From contig SVTQ01000003.1 in the NCBI GenBank assembly GCA_015063695.1, forward strand, positions 26,840-90,839: DNA of 64,000 nucleotides, given 5' to 3'. Of this stretch, positions 9,952 through 17,746 are shown piece by piece. The position numbers and the translations under genes were made by a program. The stretch comes from Oscillospiraceae bacterium (GTDB lineage Bacteria > Bacillota > Clostridia > Oscillospirales > CAG-272). Below the pieces are notes generated by a model, which did not search any database, was not told where the DNA came from, and was given only the letters and a program-made list of their open reading frames with translations. Numbering within the stretch: the first letter of the stretch is position 1; each line of letters starts with the position of its first letter.

Positions 9952-11024
9952 AAAAACGCAGAGTATCGGTATTTTACATAATTTATTTTGCGCTTATCGC
10001 TCTTTTCCTTGTGGGTCTCTTCTTCGGTCTTTCCGCGTTCCGCGATTACCTCGCAGGATATGAAAGCTCCCGTCCCGTCCATACTATGGAAAAGGTGGCA
10101 GAGGAGTATTTCCTCGCCGAGGATAAAGTGCCCCTTCTTGAAATATCGGGCTATGAGGTTTCAAAATACTGCACAAAAGACGCAGTTATTTCCTATCTCG
10201 AAACTGCCATTGACAAGGAGACCTTTCAGTTTTTCAACACAGGAGGAAACGATAAGGAGATATTCTATTCCGTCGTTTCAAAGGAGCTAAAAATAGCTAA
10301 CGTGACCCTCGTCCTTTCGGACGAGCCCGATGCGGAAGGCTTTCCCGTATACAGCCTTGGGGATATTGAGCTTACCATCGGCGGCAGCGGCGGTCTCAGC
10401 ATCGAAGCGCCCCTCGGATATTCCGTTTTCGTAAACGGTGAGCCCCTCGGCGAAGACCTTTTAAGCGGCGAGCCTACGCTTACCGAAAGCTGTAACCACA
10501 TGTACGGAGATGCGGAAGGCATCAGTCTTGTTAAATATAAGCTTGAAGGAATTTTCGGTGAACCCGTTGTCACCGCAACTGATAAATACGGTGAAGCGGT
10601 AGAAGGCATCACCGCAGACGAAAGCGGCGTTTTCTATACCGTCCCCGTAAACTATAAGGAAATACCCGAGGACCTTAAAAACAGAATACTTAAGGCATCT
10701 GAGCTCTATGCGGCATATATGCAGAAGGATGCAACCTTCGGCGCAGTTGCTGCCTACGTTGACAGAACGAGCGAGCTTTATACAAACCTTCGCAACACCG
10801 CCGTTAAATGGGCAAATCCCCATAACGGCTATACCATAGTTGAACCCGAAGTAATCGAGTATTACAGCTATGATGCCGACGGCACCGTTGTCTCCTGCCG
10901 CGTTAAATTCGTCCACCTGCTCCACGGCTACGGCGGAAACAATTACGAAGAATCCTTCGATATGACCTTCTATCTTAGAAGCGTCGGCGGCAGATATATG
11001 ATTTACGCAAGCCATGTAAACTAA
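9948..11024 (+). CDS. Unknown membrane-anchored extracellular protein
   Basis: I do not recognise this family. The 358 residues start with KKRR and one membrane segment (residues 8-30), and the rest is outside the cell. The body appears to hold two alpha/beta domains, the second (from about residue 245, LKNRILKASELYAAYMQKD) resembling NTF2-like folds in secondary-structure rhythm only. It is coupled to the NAGPA gene by an ATGA overlap, which suggests a common envelope process. The stop codon lies inside a 15 bp perfect hairpin that begins the array downstream. Confidence 0.75.
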   Translation: MKKRRVSVFYIIYFALIALFLVGLFFGLSAFRDYLAGYESSRPVHTMEKVAEEYFLAEDKVPLLEISGYEVSKYCTKDAVISYLETAIDKETFQFFNTGGNDKEIFYSVVSKELKIANVTLVLSDEPDAEGFPVYSLGDIELTIGGSGGLSIEAPLGYSVFVNGEPLGEDLLSGEPTLTESCNHMYGDAEGISLVKYKLEGIFGEPVVTATDKYGEAVEGITADESGVFYTVPVNYKEIPEDLKNRILKASELYAAYMQKDATFGAVAAYVDRTSELYTNLRNTAVKWANPHNGYTIVEPEVIEYYSYDADGTVVSCRVKFVHLLHGYGGNNYEESFDMTFYLRSVGGRYMIYASHVN

Positions 11025-11133
11025 ATTCCGTTTTCGGAATTTAGTTTACAGCTAAATGTTCACTTCGTGAACGCTAAATTCCTTCGGAGCTAAATTTCGC
11101 GATGCGCAGCTAAATGTTTTCCTTGCGGAAAAC
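11016..11133 (+). repeat. Hairpin array with GCTAAAT linkers
   Basis: It opens with a 15 bp perfect hairpin (11016-11030 with 11035-11049, loop TTTT) that contains the stop codon of the gene before it. Hairpins GTTCAC-TTC-GTGAAC, TCC-TTC-GGA, an imperfect TTCGCGATGCGCA and GTTTTCC-TTGC-GGAAAAC follow, separated by GCTAAAT. After it comes GAAACACCCGACCAACGTGC, a junction also seen at about 15403. Confidence 0.8.
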
Positions 11134-11178
11134 GCTGAAACACCCGACCAACGTGCACATTCGACCAACGTCAAACCG

Positions 11179-11202
11179 GTAGGGGCGACCATTGGTCGTC
11201 CG
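11179..11202 (+). repeat. REP element (CGACC subtype)
   Basis: GTAG plus GGGCGACC-ATT-GGTCGTCC, preceded by CGACCAAC. It lies about 20 bases upstream of the PAP2 start codon, hence in its leader or coupling region. Confidence 0.85.
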
Positions 11203-11223
11203 CCTCTCAGAAAGGAACAAACC

Positions 11224-11787
11224 ATGCAATCCATTCTCAATTTTGACTTCGGCATCCTCAATTTTCTCTACGAAAACGTAAGATGCCCCTTCCTCAATAC
11301 ATTTTTTGAGCTCGTGACCCACCTGGGTGACGGCGGCATCTTCTGGATAGCAATTGCCGCAGTCCTTCTCATCTTCAAAAAGACAAGAAAAACAGGCCTT
11401 ATTATGGGCATCGCCCTTGTTTTCGGCCTTCTCACCTGCAACCTCGGCCTTAAGCCCCTCGTTGCGAGAATAAGACCCTACGACCTTATGGCAGAGCAGG
11501 GTGTCACCATAGATATCCTTCTCTCAAAGATGCCCCACGATTTCTCCTTCCCCTCAGGTCATACAGTGGCATCCTTTGAAGGCGCAGTGGCAATATTCAC
11601 ACAGAATAAGAAATGGGGAACAGTTGCCCTTGTAATTGCCTTCCTCGTAGCATTCTCCCGTATCTACCTTTACGTCCACTATCCCACAGATATCATCGGC
11701 GGCATAGTCCTCGGAACGGTAAACGCCCTCCTGGCACTCCTTATCGTAAACGCGATCCGGAAGAAGTTTGTTAAAAAAGAAGTATAA
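11224..11787 (+). CDS. PAP2-family membrane phosphatase, probable undecaprenyl-pyrophosphate phosphatase
   Basis: 187 residues, start ATG with AGAAAGGA upstream. The three PAP2 signature motifs are present: KPLVARIRPYD, PSGHT and SRIYLYVHYPTD, giving the catalytic His pair and Arg residues. About five membrane segments. Small bacterial members recycle undecaprenyl pyrophosphate for wall synthesis (BcrC type) or dephosphorylate other lipid phosphates; the exact substrate cannot be told. It is the last gene of the + envelope run and faces the RAYT gene tail to tail. Confidence 0.9.
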   Translation: MQSILNFDFGILNFLYENVRCPFLNTFFELVTHLGDGGIFWIAIAAVLLIFKKTRKTGLIMGIALVFGLLTCNLGLKPLVARIRPYDLMAEQGVTIDILLSKMPHDFSFPSGHTVASFEGAVAIFTQNKKWGTVALVIAFLVAFSRIYLYVHYPTDIIGGIVLGTVNALLALLIVNAIRKKFVKKEV

Positions 11788-11788
11788 C

Positions 11789-11816
11789 AAAAACGGCGGA
11801 ATTTCCGCCGTTTTTC
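11789..11816. terminator. Bidirectional terminator between PAP2 gene and RAYT
   Basis: A perfect stem AAACGGCGG / CCGCCGTTT sits directly after the PAP2 stop. There is an A-run on its 5' side and a T-run on its 3' side, so it can end transcripts from both directions. Confidence 0.88.
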
Positions 11817-12015
11817 TGTTTATTCCCCTTTAAAAATATATTTGTAATACCACCGCATGGGGTTTTCGTAAATGTACCTTCTTCTCGTTTCGTAATCTTC
11901 TTTGTCGCGTACAACGTGTTCGGCATATGATCTTTGGAAAATTTTCTCCACACTTAATCGTTGCTTACAAATTCTTGAGGTGAGCGACTTAAACGCACAA
12001 ACTACATCATTCAAG

Positions 12016-12040
12016 GTAGGGGAGGGGCTTGCTCCTCCCG
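12016..12040 (+). repeat. REP element inside the RAYT reading frame, copy 1
   Basis: GTAG plus GGGAGGGGC-TT-GCTCCTCCC on the + strand, antisense to the RAYT gene. In the protein it encodes AGGASPSPT. Confidence 0.85.
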
Positions 12041-12190
12041 CTTCCACATCACCATGCAAATATATAATTGCATGAATGTGGTCGGGCATTATTACGTAAT
12101 CTTCAACGGTAACAGTCGTAAATCTTGTTGTAATTAAATGTAATTGTTCTTTTACAATCTCACCGCAAGGTTTCAATCTGATTTGAAATT

Positions 12191-12215
12191 CGGGAGGAGC
12201 AAGCCCCTCCCCTAC
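12191..12215 (-). repeat. REP element inside the RAYT reading frame, copy 2
   Basis: The same 25 bases as the copy at 12016 but on the minus strand, so sense to the gene. In the protein it encodes VGEGLAPPE. Together the two copies form a 25 bp inverted repeat with a gap of 150 bases. Confidence 0.85.
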
Positions 12216-12391
12216 CATAGAGAGATTGCGTCTCGACGTTGTTAGTTTATCGCCATCGGAGGTGATGTTCACGATCTCCGATAAAACCTGCATTCTGTCT
12301 CTTGTGCAGATCGTAATGAAATAAGCTCCTTCCCGGCTATAATCGAAGTCTCTCAGTCGTGTGGGCTTGCGCTGTGGTAAAACGTTCTCCA

Positions 12392-13177
12392 TCATATTCC
12401 AAACAGCCTTTTCGTATTCTCCACCGTTGCCTTCGCAACCGTTTCATCATCATATCCCATTGCTTCTGCAAGGGCTGTGAGGGTATGGAACATATACGCA
12501 GAGTAATTTATCTTTCCCCTGTGAGGAACGGGAGGAAGGTAAGGACAGTCAGTCTCAATGAGAATTCTGTCAAGGGGAACGGATGCCGCCGCGCGCTTTA
12601 CACTGTTTGCGTTCTTGTATGAAACGGGGCCGCCGAAGGAGATGTACCACCCGAGGTCAAGCAGCTCCCTCGCCATTTCCGCGCTTCCGCTGAAAGAGTG
12701 GAAAACACCCTTTACGCCCTTGTATTTTTTCACTATCTCAAGGCTGTCCCCGTGGGCATCCCTGTCGTGAACTATAACGGGCAGATCGTGGCGAAGTGCC
12801 ATTTCTATCTGCTTTTCGAAGAAATAGTGCTGTCTTTCCTTCATGGTGCCGTCATAGTGGTAGTCAAGACCTATCTCGCCTATGGCAACCACCTTTTTGT
12901 GGGCGAGAGTTTCTTCAACGAAGGAGAGCTCACACTCAATTTCGTTCTCGTCAAGCTCCTGGCAGTCGTTTGGATGGTAACCTATTGCCGCATATACGTT
13001 TTCGTATTTTTCTGCAAGCTCAAGAGTAGTCAAAATATTCTTTCTTTTTGTCGCCACGTTGATAACGGCTTCAACGCCTGCATCAAAGGATAAACGAAGG
13101 GCGGCATCTCTGCCGCCCTCGAATTCCTCTCTGAACCTTCTGTCATCATAGTGGGCATGAGAGTCTATAAGTTTCAT
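12392..13177 (-). CDS. tatD: TatD-family metal-dependent DNase
   Basis: 261 residues, the normal length. Metal ligands are seen in DSHAHYDD at the start, IGEIGLDYHYD, HDRDAHGD, FHSFSG and IETDCPYLPP. The family comprises Mg-dependent 3'-5' DNases of the amidohydrolase fold, linked to DNA repair and degradation. The gene lies 11 bases after metG, the same order as metS-yabD in Bacillus, and its TGA overlaps the RAYT start. A weak GAGGCG precedes ATG 13177, consistent with coupling. Confidence 0.93.
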   Translation of the reverse strand: MKLIDSHAHYDDRRFREEFEGGRDAALRLSFDAGVEAVINVATKRKNILTTLELAEKYENVYAAIGYHPNDCQELDENEIECELSFVEETLAHKKVVAIGEIGLDYHYDGTMKERQHYFFEKQIEMALRHDLPVIVHDRDAHGDSLEIVKKYKGVKGVFHSFSGSAEMARELLDLGWYISFGGPVSYKNANSVKRAAASVPLDRILIETDCPYLPPVPHRGKINYSAYMFHTLTALAEAMGYDDETVAKATVENTKRLFGI

Positions 13178-13188
13178 TTTTTCGCCTC

Positions 13189-15165
13189 TTATCTTATTCT
13201 TTCCCCGAGAGGAGTATCTTCGGAAAGGAATACAACGCGGACCGTGTCTTCGCCGCTTGCAAGTATCATACCGTTGCTCTCAATTCCGCAGAGTGTCGCG
13301 GGCTTAAGATTTGCAACAACGATTATCTTCTTTCCGATAAGGTCCTCGGGCTCGTAGAACTTTGCAATACCGGAAACGACCTGTCTGGTCTCGTAGCCAA
13401 GGTCTATCTGAAGCTTCAGAAGCTTCTTAGCCTTGGGTACCTTTTCGCAGGCGATGACTTTTGCACTGCGGAGCTCAACTGCCATAAAATCGTCAATACC
13501 TATCTGAGCGATACCTTCAGGCTTTTCGGGCTTTTCAAGGTTCTTTGCAATTCTCTCGCTCTCAGCTTTTGCCGCCTCGATCTCTGCTGTGACCTCAGCC
13601 ATCATCTTGGCTTCGTCAATACGTGAGAAGAGAACGAAGGATTTTCCTGCCTCTTTTCCGCTCTCAAGTGCGCCGAAGCTTTCGATGGACTTGTAGCATC
13701 TGATGTCTGTGCCAAGCTGCTCAAAAATGGAGTCGCAGGTCGCGGGAATGATGGGGTAGAGAAGGACAGCGCCTATTCTTATAGTTTCAAGGAGATTGTA
13801 AATAACTGTTTCAAGTCTTGCCTTTGCATTTTCGTCCTTTGCGAGAGCCCAGGGCGTTGTTTCGTCAATATACTTGTTTGCACGGCGGAGCATTACGATA
13901 GCTTCGTCGATAGCATCGGCAATGTGGAGAGTGTCCATCTTTTCCTTGAATTTTGAAACGGCGGTAGCACATGCCGCCTTCAGCTCTGCATCGGTTCCTT
14001 CCTCACCGTTGGGTGTGGGAACGATACCGCCGAAGTACTTGGCGCACATGTCAACAGTTCTCTTTACAAGGTTGCCGAGGGTGTTTGCAAGGTCGTTGTT
14101 GTATCTTGCGATAACGGTCTCGTAAGTGATGGAGCCGTCGTTTGCGTAGGGCATTTCGGAGAGAGCGTAGTAACGAACTCCGTCAACGCCGAAGTGCTCT
14201 GCCATCTTGTCCGCATAAATAACGTTACCGCGGGACTTACTCATCTTGTCGGTGCCGAAGTTGAACCAGGGGTGACCGAAAATGCGTTTGGGAAGCTCTA
14301 CGTTAAGAGCCATAAGAAGAATGGGCCAGTAGATGCTGTGGAAGCGGACGATGTCCTTGCCGATGATGTGGTAATCAGCAGGCCAGTTCTTGCGGAAGAG
14401 CTCGGGCTGGACCTCGTTTGCAGGGTCGTAGCCGAGAGCGGTAATGTAGTTTGAAAGGGCATCTATCCAGACGTAAATAACGTGCTTCGGGTCAAAGGGA
14501 ACCTGAACGCCCCACTTGAAGGAGCTTCTTGAAACGCAAAGGTCCTGAAGACCGCCTTCAGCGAGAAGGAAGTTGTTGAGCATTTCCTTCTTTCTTGACT
14601 CGGGCTGAATAAATTCGGGGTTGTCCTCGATGTACTTGATAAGTCTGTCGGCATACTTGCTCATCTTGAAGAAGTAAGCCTCTTCCTTTGCCTTCTGAAC
14701 GGGACGGCCGCATTCGGGACATTTACCGTCAACGACCTGTGAGTCTGTGAAGAAGGACTCGTCGGGAGTGCAGTACCAGCCCTCGTATTCGCTCTTGTAG
14801 ATATCACCCTGGTCGTAGAGCTTCTGGAAGATATGCTGAACTGCCGTTTCGTGGTAATCGTCGGTAGTTCTGATAAAACCGTCGTAGGTGGTGTTCATCT
14901 GATCCCAGATGTCTCTTATCTGACCTGCCACGAAGTCAACGTGCTCCTTGGGAGTAATACCTGCCGCCGCAGCCTTTTCCTCGATCTTCTGACCGTGCTC
15001 GTCAGTACCTGTGAGGAAGTAAACGTCGTATCCTCTCTGTCTCTTGTAACGGGCAATAGCATCAGTCATAATGACCTCGTAGGTGTTGCCGAAATGAGGC
15101 TTCTGAGACGTGTAGGTAATAGCGGTGGTTATATAAAATTTTTCCTTTTTGCACTTATCGCACAT
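13189..15165 (-). CDS. metG: Methionyl-tRNA synthetase
   Basis: Charges tRNA-Met. ATG 15165 is chosen over an upstream GTG at 15174 because AGAAGG lies 8-9 bases ahead of it; 658 residues. The class I HIGH region is KPHFGNTYEV, the zinc-binding segment carries CTPDESFF and CPECG, the KMSKSRGN loop is intact, and a C-terminal tRNA-binding domain (about 555-658, IDDFMAVELRSAKVIACEKV) makes it the dimeric long form. It forms a unit with tatD and the RAYT from its own promoter at 15213-15241. Confidence 0.97.
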   Translation of the reverse strand: MCDKCKKEKFYITTAITYTSQKPHFGNTYEVIMTDAIARYKRQRGYDVYFLTGTDEHGQKIEEKAAAAGITPKEHVDFVAGQIRDIWDQMNTTYDGFIRTTDDYHETAVQHIFQKLYDQGDIYKSEYEGWYCTPDESFFTDSQVVDGKCPECGRPVQKAKEEAYFFKMSKYADRLIKYIEDNPEFIQPESRKKEMLNNFLLAEGGLQDLCVSRSSFKWGVQVPFDPKHVIYVWIDALSNYITALGYDPANEVQPELFRKNWPADYHIIGKDIVRFHSIYWPILLMALNVELPKRIFGHPWFNFGTDKMSKSRGNVIYADKMAEHFGVDGVRYYALSEMPYANDGSITYETVIARYNNDLANTLGNLVKRTVDMCAKYFGGIVPTPNGEEGTDAELKAACATAVSKFKEKMDTLHIADAIDEAIVMLRRANKYIDETTPWALAKDENAKARLETVIYNLLETIRIGAVLLYPIIPATCDSIFEQLGTDIRCYKSIESFGALESGKEAGKSFVLFSRIDEAKMMAEVTAEIEAAKAESERIAKNLEKPEKPEGIAQIGIDDFMAVELRSAKVIACEKVPKAKKLLKLQIDLGYETRQVVSGIAKFYEPEDLIGKKIIVVANLKPATLCGIESNGMILASGEDTVRVVFLSEDTPLGERIR

Positions 15166-15212
15166 ATATATCACCTTCTCTTTACAGAATGAAAATTTAA
15201 CTTAATAAACGT

Positions 15213-15241
15213 ATTATAACAAATCTTTTTATAAAATACAA
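15213..15241 (-). promoter_or_regulatory. SigA-type promoter for metG-tatD-RAYT
   Basis: On the minus strand TTGTAT (15236-15241), 17 bases, TATAAT (15213-15218), about 48 bases ahead of the metG start. Confidence 0.7.
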
Positions 15242-15301
15242 TACTTGGCGCAGAAATCATCAGCATTAAATAATATCTGCTATCCGAACAACATCAAACC
15301 C

Positions 15302-15401
15302 GTAGGGGCAGATGTGACACGCAGGGCGTGTCAATGATGTTGCTCCTTTGGCGCAAATGATGTTACGCTTCGCGTAAATGATGTTGTGACTTCGTCACAA
15401 A
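15302..15401 (+). repeat. Hairpin array with AATGATGTT linkers
   Basis: It begins with a half REP (GTAGGGGCAG) running into TGACACGC-AG-GGCGTGTCA. Then come TTGC-containing, ACGC-TTC-GCGT and GTGAC-TTC-GTCAC hairpins joined by AATGATGTT. The last two units and the following AAAC(G/T)GAAACAC are nearly identical to those at 24965-25018, 9.6 kb away. The rest of the 300-base gap 15175-15476 holds the metG promoter and a full REP. Confidence 0.82.
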
Positions 15402-15445
15402 CGGAAACACTCGACCAACATGCACATTCGACCAACATCCAACCC

Positions 15446-15469
15446 GTAGGGGCGACCATTGGTCGTCCG
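15446..15469 (+). repeat. REP element (CGACC subtype)
   Basis: GTAG plus GGGCGACC-ATT-GGTCGTCC, preceded by two CGACCAACAT motifs. It ends 8 bases from the 3' end of rsmI. Confidence 0.85.
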
Positions 15470-15476
15470 CCATCTG

Positions 15477-16361
15477 TTATTCCCCCTCCGCCTCAAGCAC
15501 CAAGGAATAAGCCTCGCTTTTGGAAATTCCGCGGTCCTTTGCAACCGCCTTTATGGCATCCATCTTCTTCATACCCTTTTCGGAGTAGATGGCAAGATGC
15601 TCAAGGATATTTTCGGGATATTTATTCTCTTCGGGAACGTCCGTTGCCCCTTCGATAATAAGAACGTATTCGCCCCTCGGCTCTTTTTCCGAATAGACCT
15701 CTGCAGCCTGTGTCAGCGTGTATCTCTCGACCTCTTCGTTGAGCTTTGTAAGCTCACGGCAAAGTGATATCTTTCTGTCCCCGAAATATTTGAGAATATC
15801 ATCAAGAGTTCCGCGAAGCTTGTGGGGAGCTTCGTAAATTATCAAGGTGCGCTTTTCTTTTGCAAGCTCTTCAAGTCTCTCTCTGCGGTCTGCCTTGTTT
15901 GTGGTCAGAAAGCCTTCAAAAGCAAATCTTCCCGTGGCAAGACCCGAAAGAGTAAGCGCGGTAATACAAGCACAGGCGCCGGGGATCGAAGTCACGGGAA
16001 CTCCTTTTTCCGCGCAAAGCTTTACGATATCCTCGCCGGGGTCGCTTATGGCGGGAGTACCCGCATCGGTGACGAGAGCACAGCTCTCACCCGCAATAAT
16101 GCGGTCAACGATGACCTCGCCCCTCTGCCTCTTATTGTGCTCAAAATAGCTTACCATGGGCTTTGAAATGCCGTATCTCGAAAGGAGAAGCCCCGTATTA
16201 CGGGTGTCCTCCGCGGCAACGAAATCAACCTCGGAGAGAACCTTCAGGGCTCTCTCGCTTATATCCGCAAGGTTTCCGATGGGAGTTGCCACAAGATAAA
16301 GTGTTCCGCCTAAAACAGCATTCTTTTCTTCTTTTGATATGTTCTTTTTGGGATAACTCAT
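15477..16361 (-). CDS. rsmI: 16S rRNA (cytidine1402-2'-O)-methyltransferase
   Basis: 294 residues of the tetrapyrrole-methylase-like SAM fold. The family-defining motifs GTLYLVATPIGNLADIS and VAAEDTRNT are near the N terminus (residues about 18-55), followed by ALVTDAGTPAISDPG and SIPGACACITAL. It 2'-O-methylates C1402 in the ribosomal decoding centre. The position between the trmN6-like gene and metG is as in Bacillus (yabC). Confidence 0.96.
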   Translation of the reverse strand: MSYPKKNISKEEKNAVLGGTLYLVATPIGNLADISERALKVLSEVDFVAAEDTRNTGLLLSRYGISKPMVSYFEHNKRQRGEVIVDRIIAGESCALVTDAGTPAISDPGEDIVKLCAEKGVPVTSIPGACACITALTLSGLATGRFAFEGFLTTNKADRRERLEELAKEKRTLIIYEAPHKLRGTLDDILKYFGDRKISLCRELTKLNEEVERYTLTQAAEVYSEKEPRGEYVLIIEGATDVPEENKYPENILEHLAIYSEKGMKKMDAIKAVAKDRGISKSEAYSLVLEAEGE

Positions 16362-16406
16362 TTCTCATTTCCTGCTTTCTGAAATTAAACGACCAACAGT
16401 ATTTTG

Positions 16407-16431
16407 GTAGGGGAGGGGCTCGCTCCTCCCG
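16407..16431 (+). repeat. REP element (GGAGG subtype), first of a duplicated pair
   Basis: GTAG plus GGGAGGGGC-TC-GCTCCTCCC, preceded by CGACCAACAG. It is followed by TTTTAATTGAACAAAAAGTC, a copy of the end of the neighbouring gene. Confidence 0.85.
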
Positions 16432-16452
16432 TTTTAATTGAACAAAAAGTCC

Positions 16453-16477
16453 GTAGGAGAGAGCCTTGGTCCTCCCG
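16453..16477 (+). repeat. REP element (GGAGG subtype), second of a duplicated pair
   Basis: GTAG plus GGAGAGAGCC-TT-GGTCCTCCC, slightly diverged in the left arm. It is followed directly by the stop codon and last codons of the gene at 16481. Confidence 0.8.
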
Positions 16478-16480
16478 TTT

Positions 16481-17257
16481 TCAATTAAACAAAAAGTCAA
16501 GCGAAAACTCACTGTAAATTCTGTCCATATCCTCCGTATAAACTCTGTTTGCCTTGCTTTCGCTTTCCTTGTAAATGAAAAGGGGACGTGATACCTGCAC
16601 CGAGGGAGCAGCACCCTTCTTCGCCTCAGTGAGAATAAGGCAGGGCGCGCTCATTTTGTCGGGATAAACGAAGACTACCCTCTTGGGTTCAAGACAGTTT
16701 TCCTTCAGCGCATGGAATAGCTCCGCCGCGCGGTCGGGTCTGTAAACGGTTGTGAAAATACCGCCGTGGCGAAGAAGCCTTGAAGCGCACTTTGCAAAAT
16801 CGTAGATAGTACCGTTTTCCTCGCGCCTTGCAACGTTCATTTCGTCATTTGCGGGAGCCGCGCCGCAACCGACGGGCATGTAAGGGGGATTTGAAATAAC
16901 ACATCCGAAGGAACCGGAGGCAAAAACGGGAACCGTGTCGCGGATATCTCCGCTGACCGTGGTTATGACGTGCCTCATGCCGTTAATTTCGGCGTTTCTA
17001 CCTATAAGTGATGCAAAGGACTTCTGAACCTCAAAAGCGAAAATATGCCTGTATTTTGCCCTTGAAGCGCAGAGAAGGGAAGCAACGCCCGTTCCGCTTC
17101 CGAAATCGGCGGCGATCTCTTTTCCCATTCTCTTGGAAAAAGCGGCAAGAAGGTAAGCATCCGTCCCGAAGGTCAGCCCCTTTTTCTTCTGTATAAGCTT
17201 CAAATTTTCATTAATTTCGTCAATTCGCTCGTCTTCAAGGAGCTTGATTTCATCCAT
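16481..17257 (-). CDS. SAM-dependent methyltransferase, probable tRNA1(Val) A37 N6-methyltransferase-like
   Basis: 258 residues. The class I SAM-binding motif is DFGSGTGVASLLCA (about residue 56) and the N6-adenine signature is NPPYMPVG. It corresponds in family and gene order to Bacillus yabB (TrmN6-like), between the ricT block and rsmI. The C terminus ends DFLFN, and the DNA encoding this end has been duplicated together with a REP just downstream. The exact RNA substrate is inference. Confidence 0.88.
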   Translation of the reverse strand: MDEIKLLEDERIDEINENLKLIQKKKGLTFGTDAYLLAAFSKRMGKEIAADFGSGTGVASLLCASRAKYRHIFAFEVQKSFASLIGRNAEINGMRHVITTVSGDIRDTVPVFASGSFGCVISNPPYMPVGCGAAPANDEMNVARREENGTIYDFAKCASRLLRHGGIFTTVYRPDRAAELFHALKENCLEPKRVVFVYPDKMSAPCLILTEAKKGAAPSVQVSRPLFIYKESESKANRVYTEDMDRIYSEFSLDFLFN

Positions 17258-17327
17258 AATATATTTTAAAACCTTTCGGTTGAATTAAGTTCAATCATTT
17301 TCTAAACGTCAGACCAACGCAGACCGT

Positions 17328-17351
17328 GTAGGGGCGAGCAGTGCTCGTCCG
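17328..17351 (+). repeat. REP element (CGAGC subtype)
   Basis: GTAG plus GGGCGAGC-AGT-GCTCGTCC, preceded by AGACCAACGC, in the gap between the methyltransferase and the ferredoxin gene. Confidence 0.82.
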
Positions 17352-17426
17352 CTAAAGAACGCCTTACCCGTATAGCTTAAACGGCGGAGTATGACTCCGC
17401 CGTTTAACGATTATTTATGTTTAGGA

Positions 17427-17597
17427 TTACTCAGCAACGGGAGCGCCTACGGGGCAGTTATCTGCACATGCGCCGCAATCGAGACATTCGTCAGCGTTGA
17501 TTACGTACTTGCCGTCAGCTTCTGTGATGCATTCAACGGGGCAACCTTCAACACAAGCACCGCAGCCGATGCATTCGTCAGTGATCTTGTAAGCCAT
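17427..17597 (-). CDS. 2[4Fe-4S] ferredoxin
   Basis: 56 residues starting at ATG 17597, which has GGAGG 10 bases upstream; an in-frame ATG at 17612 overlaps that ribosome binding site and is rejected. Two cluster motifs CIGCGACVEGCP and CLDCGACADNCP give the eight ligand cysteines of clostridial-type ferredoxin, a low-potential electron carrier. It has its own promoter and sits inside the otherwise Bacillus-like holB-to-tatD order, at the place where yabA would be. A hairpin AAACGGCGGAGT...ACTCCGCCGTTT just downstream (about 17380-17406) is a probable terminator. Confidence 0.95.
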   Translation of the reverse strand: MAYKITDECIGCGACVEGCPVECITEADGKYVINADECLDCGACADNCPVGAPVAE

Positions 17598-17628
17598 GAT
17601 ATGTACCTCCATGTTAAATTATAAATGT

Positions 17629-17656
17629 ATTGTACCACAAAAATCCGCTTTTGCAA
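17629..17656 (-). promoter_or_regulatory. SigA-type promoter for ferredoxin
   Basis: On the minus strand TTGCAA (17651-17656), 16 bases, TACAAT (17629-17634), 32 bases ahead of the start. Confidence 0.75.
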
Positions 17657-17746
17657 TACCTTTATCCGAAAAATATTTGTATATTAGGGGAAAAAGATGA
17701 AAAATCAGCGGATATTGAGGATTTTTGCCATTTGGAAAGAGGGAAG

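Larger units (their letters stand above)
11820..12395 (-). mobile_element. REP-associated tyrosine transposase (RAYT, IS200-like Y1 domain)
   Basis: 191 residues of the Y1_Tnp/RAYT family, single-strand nucleases that handle REP DNA. The N-terminal signature is RKPTRLRDFDYSREGAYFIT. The HUH metal site is MPDHIHAI (about residues 110-117). The catalytic Tyr is most likely that of SYAEHVVRDKEDY, followed by YIYENPMRW. The start ATG overlaps the tatD stop by ATGA, so it should be translated with tatD from the metG promoter. Two identical 25-base REPs of opposite polarity lie in frame inside the gene (encoding MVGEGLAPPEF and EAGGASPSPT), at two places that look like variable loops. The catalytic core seems intact, so the gene is probably active. 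Confidence 0.9.

Noticed and set aside
15166..15174. GTG start of metG three codons upstream
   Set aside because: It overlaps the AGAAGG ribosome binding site; ATG 15165 is correctly spaced.
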